DNA from: UBA1227 sp045642705
GTDB lineage: Bacteria > Bacillota > Clostridia > Oscillospirales > Acutalibacteraceae
Assembly: GCA_045642705.1 (NCBI GenBank)
Contig: JAZUJK010000004.1
Span: 62,001-126,000, forward strand
DNA: 64,000 nt
Direction: 5' to 3'
In this document: one piece after another, positions 17,471 through 24,713 of the stretch
Layout of the letters: every line of letters begins with the position of its first letter
Position numbering within the stretch: position 1 is the first letter of the stretch
The notes under the pieces: model-generated
The model's database searches: none
What the model saw: only the letters and a program-made list of their open reading frames with translations
What the model was told of the DNA's origin: nothing
Made by a program: the position numbers and the translations under genes

Positions 17471-18468
17471 TATTCAGCAGCCTCCTTCTTCTCTTTCTTT
17501 TCTTTAACAGCACCGAAGATCATAGGCTTAGTAGCTCTTTCAATGATAGGTGTGAAGATGTTCATAATGATGATTGAGAATGAAACACCCTCTGGAAGGC
17601 TACCGAAGAGTCTGATTACGCAAGTAAGGAGACCGCAGCAGATAGCATAGATCCATTTACCCTTCTTGGTAATAGGTGATGTTGTATAGTCTGTTGCCAT
17701 GAAGATAGCACCGATCATGAGACCGCCACCGAGAAGCTCATAAGCAACAGCTGTCATATCAAACTTGAATGCGATTGCCATGATTACAGCAACTGTTCCG
17801 ATGTAAGCACATGGAATGATAGGTGAGATAACCTTACGGATGATAAGGTAGAGACCACCAAGGATAAGAGCAAGAGCTGAAACTTCACCGAGACAACCAC
17901 TTGTTGTACCAATGAAGAGGTGCATAAGAGAAGGAGCACCATCAGCAATGCCAGTTCTGAATGAGATAAGACCCATTGGTGTAGCACCTGTTGCAGAATC
18001 AATGTTCCAACCGATTCTGTTGAGGCCAACAAAAGCGCCTGCAGACATACGAGCAGGGAATGCTGACATCAATACAATACGAGCAAGAAGTGCAGGGTTA
18101 ACAAAGTTCTGGCCGATACCGCCGAACATCTGCTTTACTACTACAATAGCAATAACTGCACCGAGAACAACTTCCCAAAGTGGAATGCTTGATGGGAGGT
18201 TGTAAGCAAGAAGAAGACCAGTTACAACTGCTGACAAGTCACCAATTGTCTGCTCACGCTTCATTGCTTTACGTGATAAGAATTCAGCGAGTACGCAAGA
18301 GATTACAGAAACAAGAATTACTGCAAGTGCGCGAACGCCGAAAATAAAGATAGAAGCAACACCAGCTGGAAGTAATGCGATGCATACGTCAAGCATGATG
18401 CCTGTTGTTGTTTCAGCAGATTTAACGTGAGGTGATGCTGAAACGGTAAGCTTATTATTAAGTTCCAT
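17470..18468 (-). CDS. rnfD: Rnf complex subunit D, membrane protein
   Basis: A 332-residue membrane protein with about nine to ten spans, related to NqrB. The covalent FMN site is SATGATPMGLIS in the middle of the protein, with the SGAT-type Thr. Conserved FGGIGQNFVNPALLAR precedes it. RnfD is part of the sodium or proton translocating core. Its C-terminus is a charged KEKKEKKE tail. Confidence 0.96.
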   Translation of the reverse strand: MELNNKLTVSASPHVKSAETTTGIMLDVCIALLPAGVASIFIFGVRALAVILVSVISCVLAEFLSRKAMKREQTIGDLSAVVTGLLLAYNLPSSIPLWEVVLGAVIAIVVVKQMFGGIGQNFVNPALLARIVLMSAFPARMSAGAFVGLNRIGWNIDSATGATPMGLISFRTGIADGAPSLMHLFIGTTSGCLGEVSALALILGGLYLIIRKVISPIIPCAYIGTVAVIMAIAFKFDMTAVAYELLGGGLMIGAIFMATDYTTSPITKKGKWIYAICCGLLTCVIRLFGSLPEGVSFSIIIMNIFTPIIERATKPMIFGAVKEKKEKKEAAE

Positions 18469-19814
18469 TATTTAGCACTCTCCTCTCTGATTACTGCCTT
18501 AGCAAGACGCATGTACTGAACAAGTGGTCTGCCTGATGGACAAGCATATGCACAAGAACCACATTCCATACATGTCATAGCGCCTGCATCTGCACAACCC
18601 TCTGCATCCTTGAGATGAGCACGAGTCTCAATCTTAGTTGGCATGAGGTTCATAGGACATGCATCAACGCAACGTCCGCAACGGATACAAGCACGTGTTG
18701 TTTTAACGCGAACTGTGTCACCTGCAAATGCAAGAACAGCATTGTTGTTCTTGAGAAGAGGTACGTTTATGTCACAGAGGGACATACCCATCATAGGGCC
18801 ACCGCCGATTACCTTGTAAGGCTCAGCCTTGAAACCGCCACAGAACTCGATGATGTCAGAAATAAGTGTACCGATTGGTACTCTTACATTCTTAGGCTCA
18901 GCGATAGCAGAACCATCAACTGTAAGTGAACGAGAAACAAGTGGTTTACCTGTCTTGAGGTAACGACCGAGGAAAGATACAGATGCAACGTTCATTACAA
19001 CGCATCCAACATCTGATGGAAGCTTTCCTGGAGGAACCTGACGACCTGTTACTGAGTGGATGAGAACTTTTTCTGCACCCTGTGGGTAACGAGACTTGAG
19101 AACTACAAGCTTAACGCTGTCGTCCCAGTCAGCATTGTCAGCTGCAACCTTCATGAGCTCTGCAAAAGCATCACTCTTGTTGTCTTCGATTGCGATATAA
19201 ACCTTCTCGAAGCCGCAGATCTCTTTGATGGTGTAAACACCAGAAAGAACATCCCAAGAGTTGTCTATGCACTCTCTGTGGTCAACTGTGATGAAAGGTT
19301 CGCACTCTGCAGCATTGATGATAAGAGTATCAACTGTGCCTTCTTTAAATGCGAGCTTTACGTGTGTTGGGAAACCTGCACCACCAAGACCAACAAGACC
19401 AGAAGCTCTAACTGCTTTAAGGAAGTCATCCTTAGAGTTAATTTCTGGAGCCTTGAGATCCTCAAGTACTGTCATGTTTCCGTCTGATTCAATGGTAACT
19501 GCTGGTACCATTGAGCCGTTGGCAACCTTAACCGGGCCTACTGCAGTAACCTTACCAGATACAGTAGCATGGATAGGAGCACTTACAAACGCATCTGTAT
19601 CACCGATAACTTGGCCAATCTTGACCTCATCACCGACTTTTACAGTTGGTGTGCAAGGAGCACCAATGTGCATCTGCATAGGAAGAACTACCTTAGCAGG
19701 AGCTGGCATACGGACAATTTCAAGCTTAGATGTGTTCTTGTTATGAGAAACGCGAACACCGCCGTGACCGTTAGCAACTGGTGTAAGAGTGCCTTCAATC
19801 TTTTCGTTTGCCAT
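18468..19814 (-). CDS. rnfC: Rnf complex subunit C, NADH/ferredoxin-side flavoprotein
   Basis: A 448-residue cytoplasmic subunit with homology to the complex I 51-kDa subunit. GLVGLGGAGFPTHVKL near residues 135-150 is the glycine-rich FMN/NADH site; CIRCGRCVDACPMNL and CMECGSCAYACPSG hold two 4Fe-4S clusters. It passes electrons to or from NAD+. The ATG has GAGGAG eight bases before it. First rnf gene in the order C-D-G-E-A-B usual for Clostridia. Confidence 0.97.
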   Translation of the reverse strand: MANEKIEGTLTPVANGHGGVRVSHNKNTSKLEIVRMPAPAKVVLPMQMHIGAPCTPTVKVGDEVKIGQVIGDTDAFVSAPIHATVSGKVTAVGPVKVANGSMVPAVTIESDGNMTVLEDLKAPEINSKDDFLKAVRASGLVGLGGAGFPTHVKLAFKEGTVDTLIINAAECEPFITVDHRECIDNSWDVLSGVYTIKEICGFEKVYIAIEDNKSDAFAELMKVAADNADWDDSVKLVVLKSRYPQGAEKVLIHSVTGRQVPPGKLPSDVGCVVMNVASVSFLGRYLKTGKPLVSRSLTVDGSAIAEPKNVRVPIGTLISDIIEFCGGFKAEPYKVIGGGPMMGMSLCDINVPLLKNNNAVLAFAGDTVRVKTTRACIRCGRCVDACPMNLMPTKIETRAHLKDAEGCADAGAMTCMECGSCAYACPSGRPLVQYMRLAKAVIREESAK

Positions 19815-19894
19815 TCATTCAACTCCTCATTGGATTTGTGTCGCTTGACTAGGGCGACTACCATAAAATAAGAATTTATTAAAAGGCTTGCGCC

Positions 19895-20431
19895 TTATAA
19901 CCCAAGTGCTGTTTTCTGCTTCTCGAGAGCCGGCAAAATAATCTTGAGCAATGTGCCGGTTATAGCGCCGGTAACGAGCGCGAAGACGAGAAGGAGCGGG
20001 CCGTAGCCGATAGCGAGAGCGGGCGTACCCGAAATGACGCATGCGACTATAAGTTGACCCAGGTTGTGGGCGATTGCGGATGCAATCGACACACCGAGTA
20101 TGCCAAATGGATTTTTCTTCCATTTGAGCAAAAGCACCATAACAATGGTGGAGAGCAATCCGCCCGCACCGCTCATGAGGCCCGCTGTAAGTCCTCGTGT
20201 GAGACCGGCGAATAAACTCTTGATCAATGTTATTGCAAGCGCGGATGGAAATCCGAGCGTACTTGCTGTAAACATTGTAACAATATTGGAAAAACCAGGC
20301 TTGGCTCCAGGTGGTAATCCTGGAACAGCCGGCAAGAAGTTTTCAAGGAAAGAGAGCGCTAGTGCCTCGGCTGCTAGTACTCCGAGCAGAGCAACATATG
20401 CAGTTTTACGATTTATGTTGGCTTTGCTCAT
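19895..20431 (-). CDS. Gx transporter / heptaprenyl diphosphate synthase component I-like membrane protein
   Basis: A 178-residue protein with five to six hydrophobic segments. FLPAVPGLPPGAKPGFSNIVTM and the Gly-rich LTRGLTAGLMSGAGGLLST match the PF07456 family, annotated as Gx transporter or as component I of heptaprenyl diphosphate synthase, and resembling ECF S-components. In Clostridia it usually sits with NusG domain II and ApbE-like genes near rnf, as here. The true substrate is unknown. Confidence 0.8.
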   Translation of the reverse strand: MSKANINRKTAYVALLGVLAAEALALSFLENFLPAVPGLPPGAKPGFSNIVTMFTASTLGFPSALAITLIKSLFAGLTRGLTAGLMSGAGGLLSTIVMVLLLKWKKNPFGILGVSIASAIAHNLGQLIVACVISGTPALAIGYGPLLLVFALVTGAITGTLLKIILPALEKQKTALGL

Positions 20432-20442
20432 CTGTAAATCTC

Positions 20443-20829
20443 CTAATAGGTTATTACATCTGGTGAGTCTTTATCTCGCTCACCATTTAAAACAACAAGC
20501 GTCTTGGATGGGATGCATGCTGCTGTGTCTCCAGCGTGACTGAGCCGACCGGTATTGACACATAACTTATCTGGGCATTCTGCATATGAATAGTAAATGC
20601 AGTTTGGCTCAACCGTTATGATTGCAAATGGCTCACAACTGAGCTCAATTGTATATTTTTCTGTGACGGTTGATAGATCTATTGTTTTTATCTCATTGCC
20701 ATTTTGATAAATGGTAGCTGTGAGATTCTGTGGTTTGGATAAATATTTTGGAAGAAGCAAGCAAGCTGAAATGACCAGAATTGCGACAATTAATAATATG
20801 TCACTCTTTTTAAGAAATTTCAGGTTCAT
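20443..20829 (-). CDS. NusG domain II-containing protein
   Basis: A 128-residue protein with one N-terminal membrane span (about 9-27) and a NusG-II beta domain outside: GNEIKTIDLS, then EPNCIYYSYAECPDKLCVNTGRLSHAGDTAACIP. The paired cysteines CPDKLC and the following Cys are typical. The role is not defined in the family; its constant place next to ApbE, the Gx protein and Rnf suggests assembly or flavin loading outside the membrane. The stop of apbE overlaps its start by four bases. Confidence 0.82.
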   Translation of the reverse strand: MNLKFLKKSDILLIVAILVISACLLLPKYLSKPQNLTATIYQNGNEIKTIDLSTVTEKYTIELSCEPFAIITVEPNCIYYSYAECPDKLCVNTGRLSHAGDTAACIPSKTLVVLNGERDKDSPDVITY

Positions 20830-21905
20830 GCTGCCACCTCAGAACCGAGTTTGAAAGAGTCGTCAACGATAGTTACATGGCTCTTGATTCCATCGGTTAT
20901 ATAGACAGTTTTATCCTTCATAACGAAAATAGCATTGGCGTTATACTTCTCAAGAAGTGCGAGGCTCTCATCGTTATAACCAAGGATAAAGCAAGCGGTT
21001 GAGAGAGCGTCGGTAACAATACCAGAATCCGCTACAATAGTTACACCTGTAATCTGTGACTCGGCAGGATAGCCTGTCTTAGGATTGAGAATATGGTGAT
21101 ACTTCTTGCCATTTATTTCTAGGACTTTCTCATAGTCGCCAGATGTTGAAATGCAACAAGGTGAGCAATTGATAACGGCCATATAATCAGAGTCGTTTCC
21201 AAAAGGATTGCGGACACCTACATTCCAAGTCTTGTCCTTGGATGTTGGATTCTCGCCATAGACGAGGATGGAGCCGCCAACTGAAACTGTACCACCTACA
21301 ATAGTGGTTGACTTGACATAGTCACGGATAACATCACAAGCAAGGCCTTTGCCAACAGCACCGAGATCAAGACGTTGGTCATCGCCGATTGCTACGGCAA
21401 ATTTATCGCTGGTTGAATCAAGGCTGATGCGCTCAAAATTGATGCGAGGCAGAGCCCCGTCAATCTCCGCGTCAGATGGGACGCGTGCTTCGTTGGTACC
21501 GATGTTCCATAGTCCCGAGAGAGGACCTACTGTAACATCGAGGGCACCTCCACAATTCTTGGAGATATCAATACATGTGCTAAGACAATCGTATGTGACT
21601 TTGCTCAAAGTGCCAGAGCCGGCGTTGTTGAGAGCATATATCTCAGATGTCTTTTCACGCCAAGATAGTTTGTTGCGGTCAAGATCATTTATTATCTCGG
21701 TGGCTTTCTTGATAGCCTGATCTGAAACTCCACTGTCCTTGCAATAGAATGATTCCACTACAACGGTTCCCATACCTATCGTTGTGTTGGTAGTAGGAGT
21801 CTCAAGAGAAGTCTTGCCACGAAGTAGCATTGCTACTAGAACAATAGAAACAGCTAGAACAAGAACGATGATGCCAGTAATAATCTTTTGTTTTTTATCG
21901 GCCAT
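20826..21905 (-). CDS. apbE: FAD:protein FMN transferase
   Basis: A 359-residue ApbE-family enzyme, anchored by an N-terminal span (about 7-28) without a lipobox. It moves FMN from FAD to a Thr/Ser of target proteins, here RnfG and RnfD. Seen motifs: LDLGAVGKGLACDVI, GGTVSVGGSILVYG and ILNPKTGYPAESQITGVTIVA, with TDALSTACFILG for magnesium and FAD binding. I chose ATG 21905 (GGAG nine bases away); a GTG three codons earlier lies too close to that site. It heads the operon that ends with rnfB. Confidence 0.93.
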   Translation of the reverse strand: MADKKQKIITGIIVLVLAVSIVLVAMLLRGKTSLETPTTNTTIGMGTVVVESFYCKDSGVSDQAIKKATEIINDLDRNKLSWREKTSEIYALNNAGSGTLSKVTYDCLSTCIDISKNCGGALDVTVGPLSGLWNIGTNEARVPSDAEIDGALPRINFERISLDSTSDKFAVAIGDDQRLDLGAVGKGLACDVIRDYVKSTTIVGGTVSVGGSILVYGENPTSKDKTWNVGVRNPFGNDSDYMAVINCSPCCISTSGDYEKVLEINGKKYHHILNPKTGYPAESQITGVTIVADSGIVTDALSTACFILGYNDESLALLEKYNANAIFVMKDKTVYITDGIKSHVTIVDDSFKLGSEVAA

Positions 21906-21978
21906 CGTTTTCACTCCAACTGTTTTAATATTATTAATAATATTTTATTACATAATTATATACGCCATATATCAAATC

Positions 21979-22007
21979 ATTTTATATTATTTGGCGACTA
22001 TTTTCAA
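21979..22007 (-). promoter_or_regulatory. promoter of the apbE-rnf operon
   Basis: Minus strand TTGAAA (22007-22002), 17-base spacer, TAAAAT (21984-21979), leaving a leader of roughly 65 bases. A near-palindrome TTTTGTAAACAAAA (22024-22037) lies just upstream, between this promoter and the divergent one at 22048. Confidence 0.6.
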
Positions 22008-22047
22008 TAACTAACAGCATATTTTTTGTAAACAAAATGTTTATTTT

Positions 22048-22076
22048 TTGACAAAGGTTTAGATGCATTTTATAAT
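22048..22076 (+). promoter_or_regulatory. perfect-consensus promoter of the McsA-McsB fusion gene
   Basis: TTGACA (22048-22053), exactly 17 bases, TATAAT (22071-22076). Transcription would begin near 22083, giving a leader of about 20 bases with GGAGG. I see no CtsR-type GGTCAAA repeat here, unlike classical mcsA/mcsB operons. Confidence 0.88.
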
Positions 22077-22103
22077 GTTTCCTATACGAAGGAGGCGGGG
22101 TAA

Positions 22104-23495
22104 ATGCTTTGTCAAAATTGTGGAAATGCGGAAGCTACCACACATATCAAGAGAATAGTAAATGGTGAAGCCAGTGAAATACATCTCTGTTATACCTGTG
22201 CAGAGCATCTGGGATATGCCAATATGTTTTCAGGCTTTGGCTATAACATAGATAATATGCTCCAGAACTTCTTCCCAGAATTCACACGTGCTCTGCCAAG
22301 TGTGGAGAGTGAATGTTGTCCTGTATGTCATACGAGTTTTGCTGATGTAATTCGTGAAGGTCATATGGGCTGTGCTGAGTGCTATAAGACTTTTTATGAT
22401 AAACTTAGACCTTCGCTCGCAAGGATACATGGACGCGCAACGCACGTAGGCAAGGCATCCGGCAAGGAACAAGAGATTTCAGATATTGAGTCACTTGTAG
22501 TAAAATCATCAACTGAAAATGATGTTGCAATCAGCACAAAAGTCACAATTGCTAGAAATGTAAAGGACATCAACTTTACACCTAGGCTCTCTATTGAAGA
22601 AAAATATGATATTGCAGATAAAATAGATGCAATTCTTGATGAAAAATTGCCTGGAAAGTTCGCAACTACGCCGATGAACGAGGTTGGGCGTGATCTGCAG
22701 ATTTCTCTTGCGGAGAGAAATCTGGTCAGCCCCGAGTTTGTTAGCATGGCGGAGGGTAGAACTTTCATCACGACTAGTGATGAGACTCTATCAATGATGG
22801 TTTGCGAATCAGATCATTTGAAAATGCAAGCTGTTTTACCAGGTCTATCACTTGATACAGCATATACGCTCGTTGATACTCTCGATTCTATTTTAGATTC
22901 TGAAATTGGATTTGCTTATGATGAAAATCTCGGATATCTCACAGAATCACCAACGGATATAGGTACAGCGATGCGCGCGTCAGTAACATTGCAGCTACCG
23001 GCACTCGCAATGCGCGGACAGATTCCGCATCTCGCTAATACGGTATCCAAACTGGGTCTTGTTTTGACAGGCGCATATGGCGAGGCTGATGAGCCACTGG
23101 GCTCTCTATATCAGCTCTCCAATCAAGTGACACTCGGCATATCTGAACAGGCTGCAATTGATAATTTGAAAGCTATCTCACTCTCGATTGTCGAGCAGGA
23201 GAGAGCCCTCCGTTTGGAGCTTATGAATAGCCTAAAATTTCAGGATACGCTATGGCGTTCATATGGTACGCTGCGTAACGCGCGCGTCCTCTCTTTTGCT
23301 GAGTTTATGGAGGCTCTATCATATGTCAGAATTGGCGTATCTGCTGGGGAAATTAAGATTCCTAATGATGAACTCAACCAGTTGATTTTCACTATGCAAC
23401 CAGCAACTCTCAATGTCTCATTTGGGCAGTCGCTTGACCGTCAAATTAGAGATGTAAGAAGAGCTGAAAAAGTTAGGGAAATATTTGAGAAATAA
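22104..23495 (+). CDS. McsA-McsB fusion protein; kinase half looks inactive
   Basis: One 463-residue chain. Residues 1-115 match McsA, the zinc-finger activator: CQNC (3-6), CYTC (29-32), CPVC (72-75), GCAECYKTF (89-97), then RIHGRATHVGKA. Residues about 138-463 match McsB, the protein-arginine kinase (GYLTESPTDIGTAMRASV, GAYGEADEPLGSLYQLSNQ, RSYGTLRNAR). The UVR motif of McsA is missing. Key kinase residues differ: the phosphate-binding SSRxR is STKVT (144-148), NEEDH is CESDH (234-238), and the CPTN cysteine is Ser282. The RDVRRA segment (449-454), which in McsB reads phospho-arginine, is kept. It has its own strong promoter and no ctsR or clpC beside it. Family clear; catalytic loss is inference. 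Confidence 0.88.
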   Translation: MLCQNCGNAEATTHIKRIVNGEASEIHLCYTCAEHLGYANMFSGFGYNIDNMLQNFFPEFTRALPSVESECCPVCHTSFADVIREGHMGCAECYKTFYDKLRPSLARIHGRATHVGKASGKEQEISDIESLVVKSSTENDVAISTKVTIARNVKDINFTPRLSIEEKYDIADKIDAILDEKLPGKFATTPMNEVGRDLQISLAERNLVSPEFVSMAEGRTFITTSDETLSMMVCESDHLKMQAVLPGLSLDTAYTLVDTLDSILDSEIGFAYDENLGYLTESPTDIGTAMRASVTLQLPALAMRGQIPHLANTVSKLGLVLTGAYGEADEPLGSLYQLSNQVTLGISEQAAIDNLKAISLSIVEQERALRLELMNSLKFQDTLWRSYGTLRNARVLSFAEFMEALSYVRIGVSAGEIKIPNDELNQLIFTMQPATLNVSFGQSLDRQIRDVRRAEKVREIFEK

Positions 23496-23500
23496 AACAA

Positions 23501-23526
23501 AAGCACTTGTGATTTCACAAGTGCTT
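23501..23526. terminator. bidirectional terminator between the McsAB fusion and the glycosyltransferase
   Basis: A 12-base perfect stem (AAGCACTTGTGA / TCACAAGTGCTT) with a TT loop, flanked by TTTTTC on the plus strand and by TTTTGTTTTATTT on the minus strand. It closes both convergent genes. Confidence 0.92.
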
Positions 23527-23531
23527 TTTCT

Positions 23532-24476
23532 TTATTTATCTGATTTTTTATTGCTGATAATCTCTCTTGCGATATATATTGGTCTGTTCTTGGATTGGAT
23601 ATATGTTTTGGAGAGATATTCACCATTTATTCCAAGTGCGAGGAGTTGCATTCCTCCGAGGAAAAGAATTAAAACAACGATTGTTGCATAACCTGGAACG
23701 GCTATTCCAAAGGCCAATTTCTGGACAATTACAACAATCAAATAAATGAATGAAGCAAGTGCAGTTAAAACGCCAACACCAGTAGAAATTTTAAGTGGAA
23801 CTGTTGTAAAAGCAACTATGCCTTCAATTGCATATTTGAAAAGTTTCCAGAAGGACCAAGTGCTAGTGCCAGATAGTCTATCATTTGCCTCATATGGCAT
23901 ATAGTAAGTGTTAAAACCAACCCAACTGAATATGCCTTTTGAGAATCTGTGATATTCACACATAGAGAGAATCGCATCTTTCATAGATGATCTGAATGTA
24001 CGGAAATCTGATGCGCCATCAACAAATTCTGTATCTGACATCTTGTTTATCATGTGATAGAAGCGCCTCTTGCAGAAACTCATCATGAAGTTTTCATGTC
24101 TATTTTCCTGATATGCAGCGACGCAGTCAATCTCATTGTGCTCATCTAAATACTCAACCATTTTGAGCACATATGCTGGGTCTTGCTGCAAATCAGCATC
24201 CATAAGACTTATAAGATCTCCCTCTGCATTGGAAAGACCTGCATAAATTGCAGCTTCTTTGCCAAAATTGCGAGAGAAATTGACAATTTTTACTGGGAAT
24301 TCATCCTTGTCACAGATACCTTTTAGAGCAGATAATGTGCCATCAGTGCTACCGTCATTTACAAAAACGAATTCATATTCACAATTTTTATCTTTAAAAA
24401 TTTCATTTACCTTGTCATATAGAGGGGCAATGTTTTTCTCCTCATTGAAGCAAGGAATTATGAGAGATAGTTTCAT
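23532..24476 (-). CDS. GT2 family (DPM1/GtrB-type) glycosyltransferase
   Basis: A 314-residue membrane enzyme. The GT-A domain (1-225) shows LSLIIPCFNEEKNI, FVNDGSTDGT, SRNFGKEAAIYAGL, the metal-binding LMDADLQQDP and RLSGTSTWSFWKL. Two transmembrane segments (about 230-255 and 265-290) follow, as in GtrB/CsbB-type enzymes that load a sugar onto undecaprenyl phosphate. Such lipid-linked sugars usually decorate teichoic acids or other surface polymers. No flippase or acceptor enzyme is adjacent. GGAG is not obvious before the ATG; AAAAGAG lies upstream. Confidence 0.9.
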   Translation of the reverse strand: MKLSLIIPCFNEEKNIAPLYDKVNEIFKDKNCEYEFVFVNDGSTDGTLSALKGICDKDEFPVKIVNFSRNFGKEAAIYAGLSNAEGDLISLMDADLQQDPAYVLKMVEYLDEHNEIDCVAAYQENRHENFMMSFCKRRFYHMINKMSDTEFVDGASDFRTFRSSMKDAILSMCEYHRFSKGIFSWVGFNTYYMPYEANDRLSGTSTWSFWKLFKYAIEGIVAFTTVPLKISTGVGVLTALASFIYLIVVIVQKLAFGIAVPGYATIVVLILFLGGMQLLALGINGEYLSKTYIQSKNRPIYIAREIISNKKSDK

Positions 24477-24627
24477 TTTGCTAGCTCTTTTCTCTAATAA
24501 TGTATGTTTGATTATACAATACTTAGGAAAATCATGCCATAAAAACTTTATTTTTTGTCATTTTGCTAATTGTCAAACAATGTAAATTATAATAGTATAT
24601 TAAATGTTAACAGCTCATATTTGAAAG

Positions 24628-24651
24628 TTTTGCAATACAATTCTTGCAAAA
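24628..24651. promoter_or_regulatory. palindrome upstream of pckG
   Basis: TTTTGCAA and TTGCAAAA, eight bases each and perfectly complementary, lie eight bases apart. The 237-base gap between the glycosyltransferase and pckG also has a candidate -10 TATAAT (24588-24593) about 35 bases before this repeat, so it would fall in the leader. Confidence 0.35.
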
Positions 24652-24663
24652 TTTGCTATTTTG

Positions 24664-24679
24664 TGCGAAAATATTCGCA
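24664..24679. promoter_or_regulatory. second palindrome upstream of pckG
   Basis: TGCGAA-AATA-TTCGCA, a six-base inverted repeat with four-base centre, 12 bases after the first repeat and 35 bases before the pckG start. It may be an operator or a short leader hairpin. Confidence 0.35.
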
Positions 24680-24713
24680 ATAATTGAAAAAACACCGAAA
24701 GGAATCTTGCAAA

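Noticed and set aside
21990..22103. CtsR operator before the McsA-McsB fusion
   Set aside because: CtsR sites need tandem GGTCAAA-type heptamers; only a perfect vegetative promoter and a TTTTGTAAACAAAA near-palindrome are present.
24552..24593. TTGTCA boxes as the pckG -35
   Set aside because: Spacing to TATAAT (24588-24593) is 12 or 27 bases, neither suitable; the -10 is kept only as a candidate.
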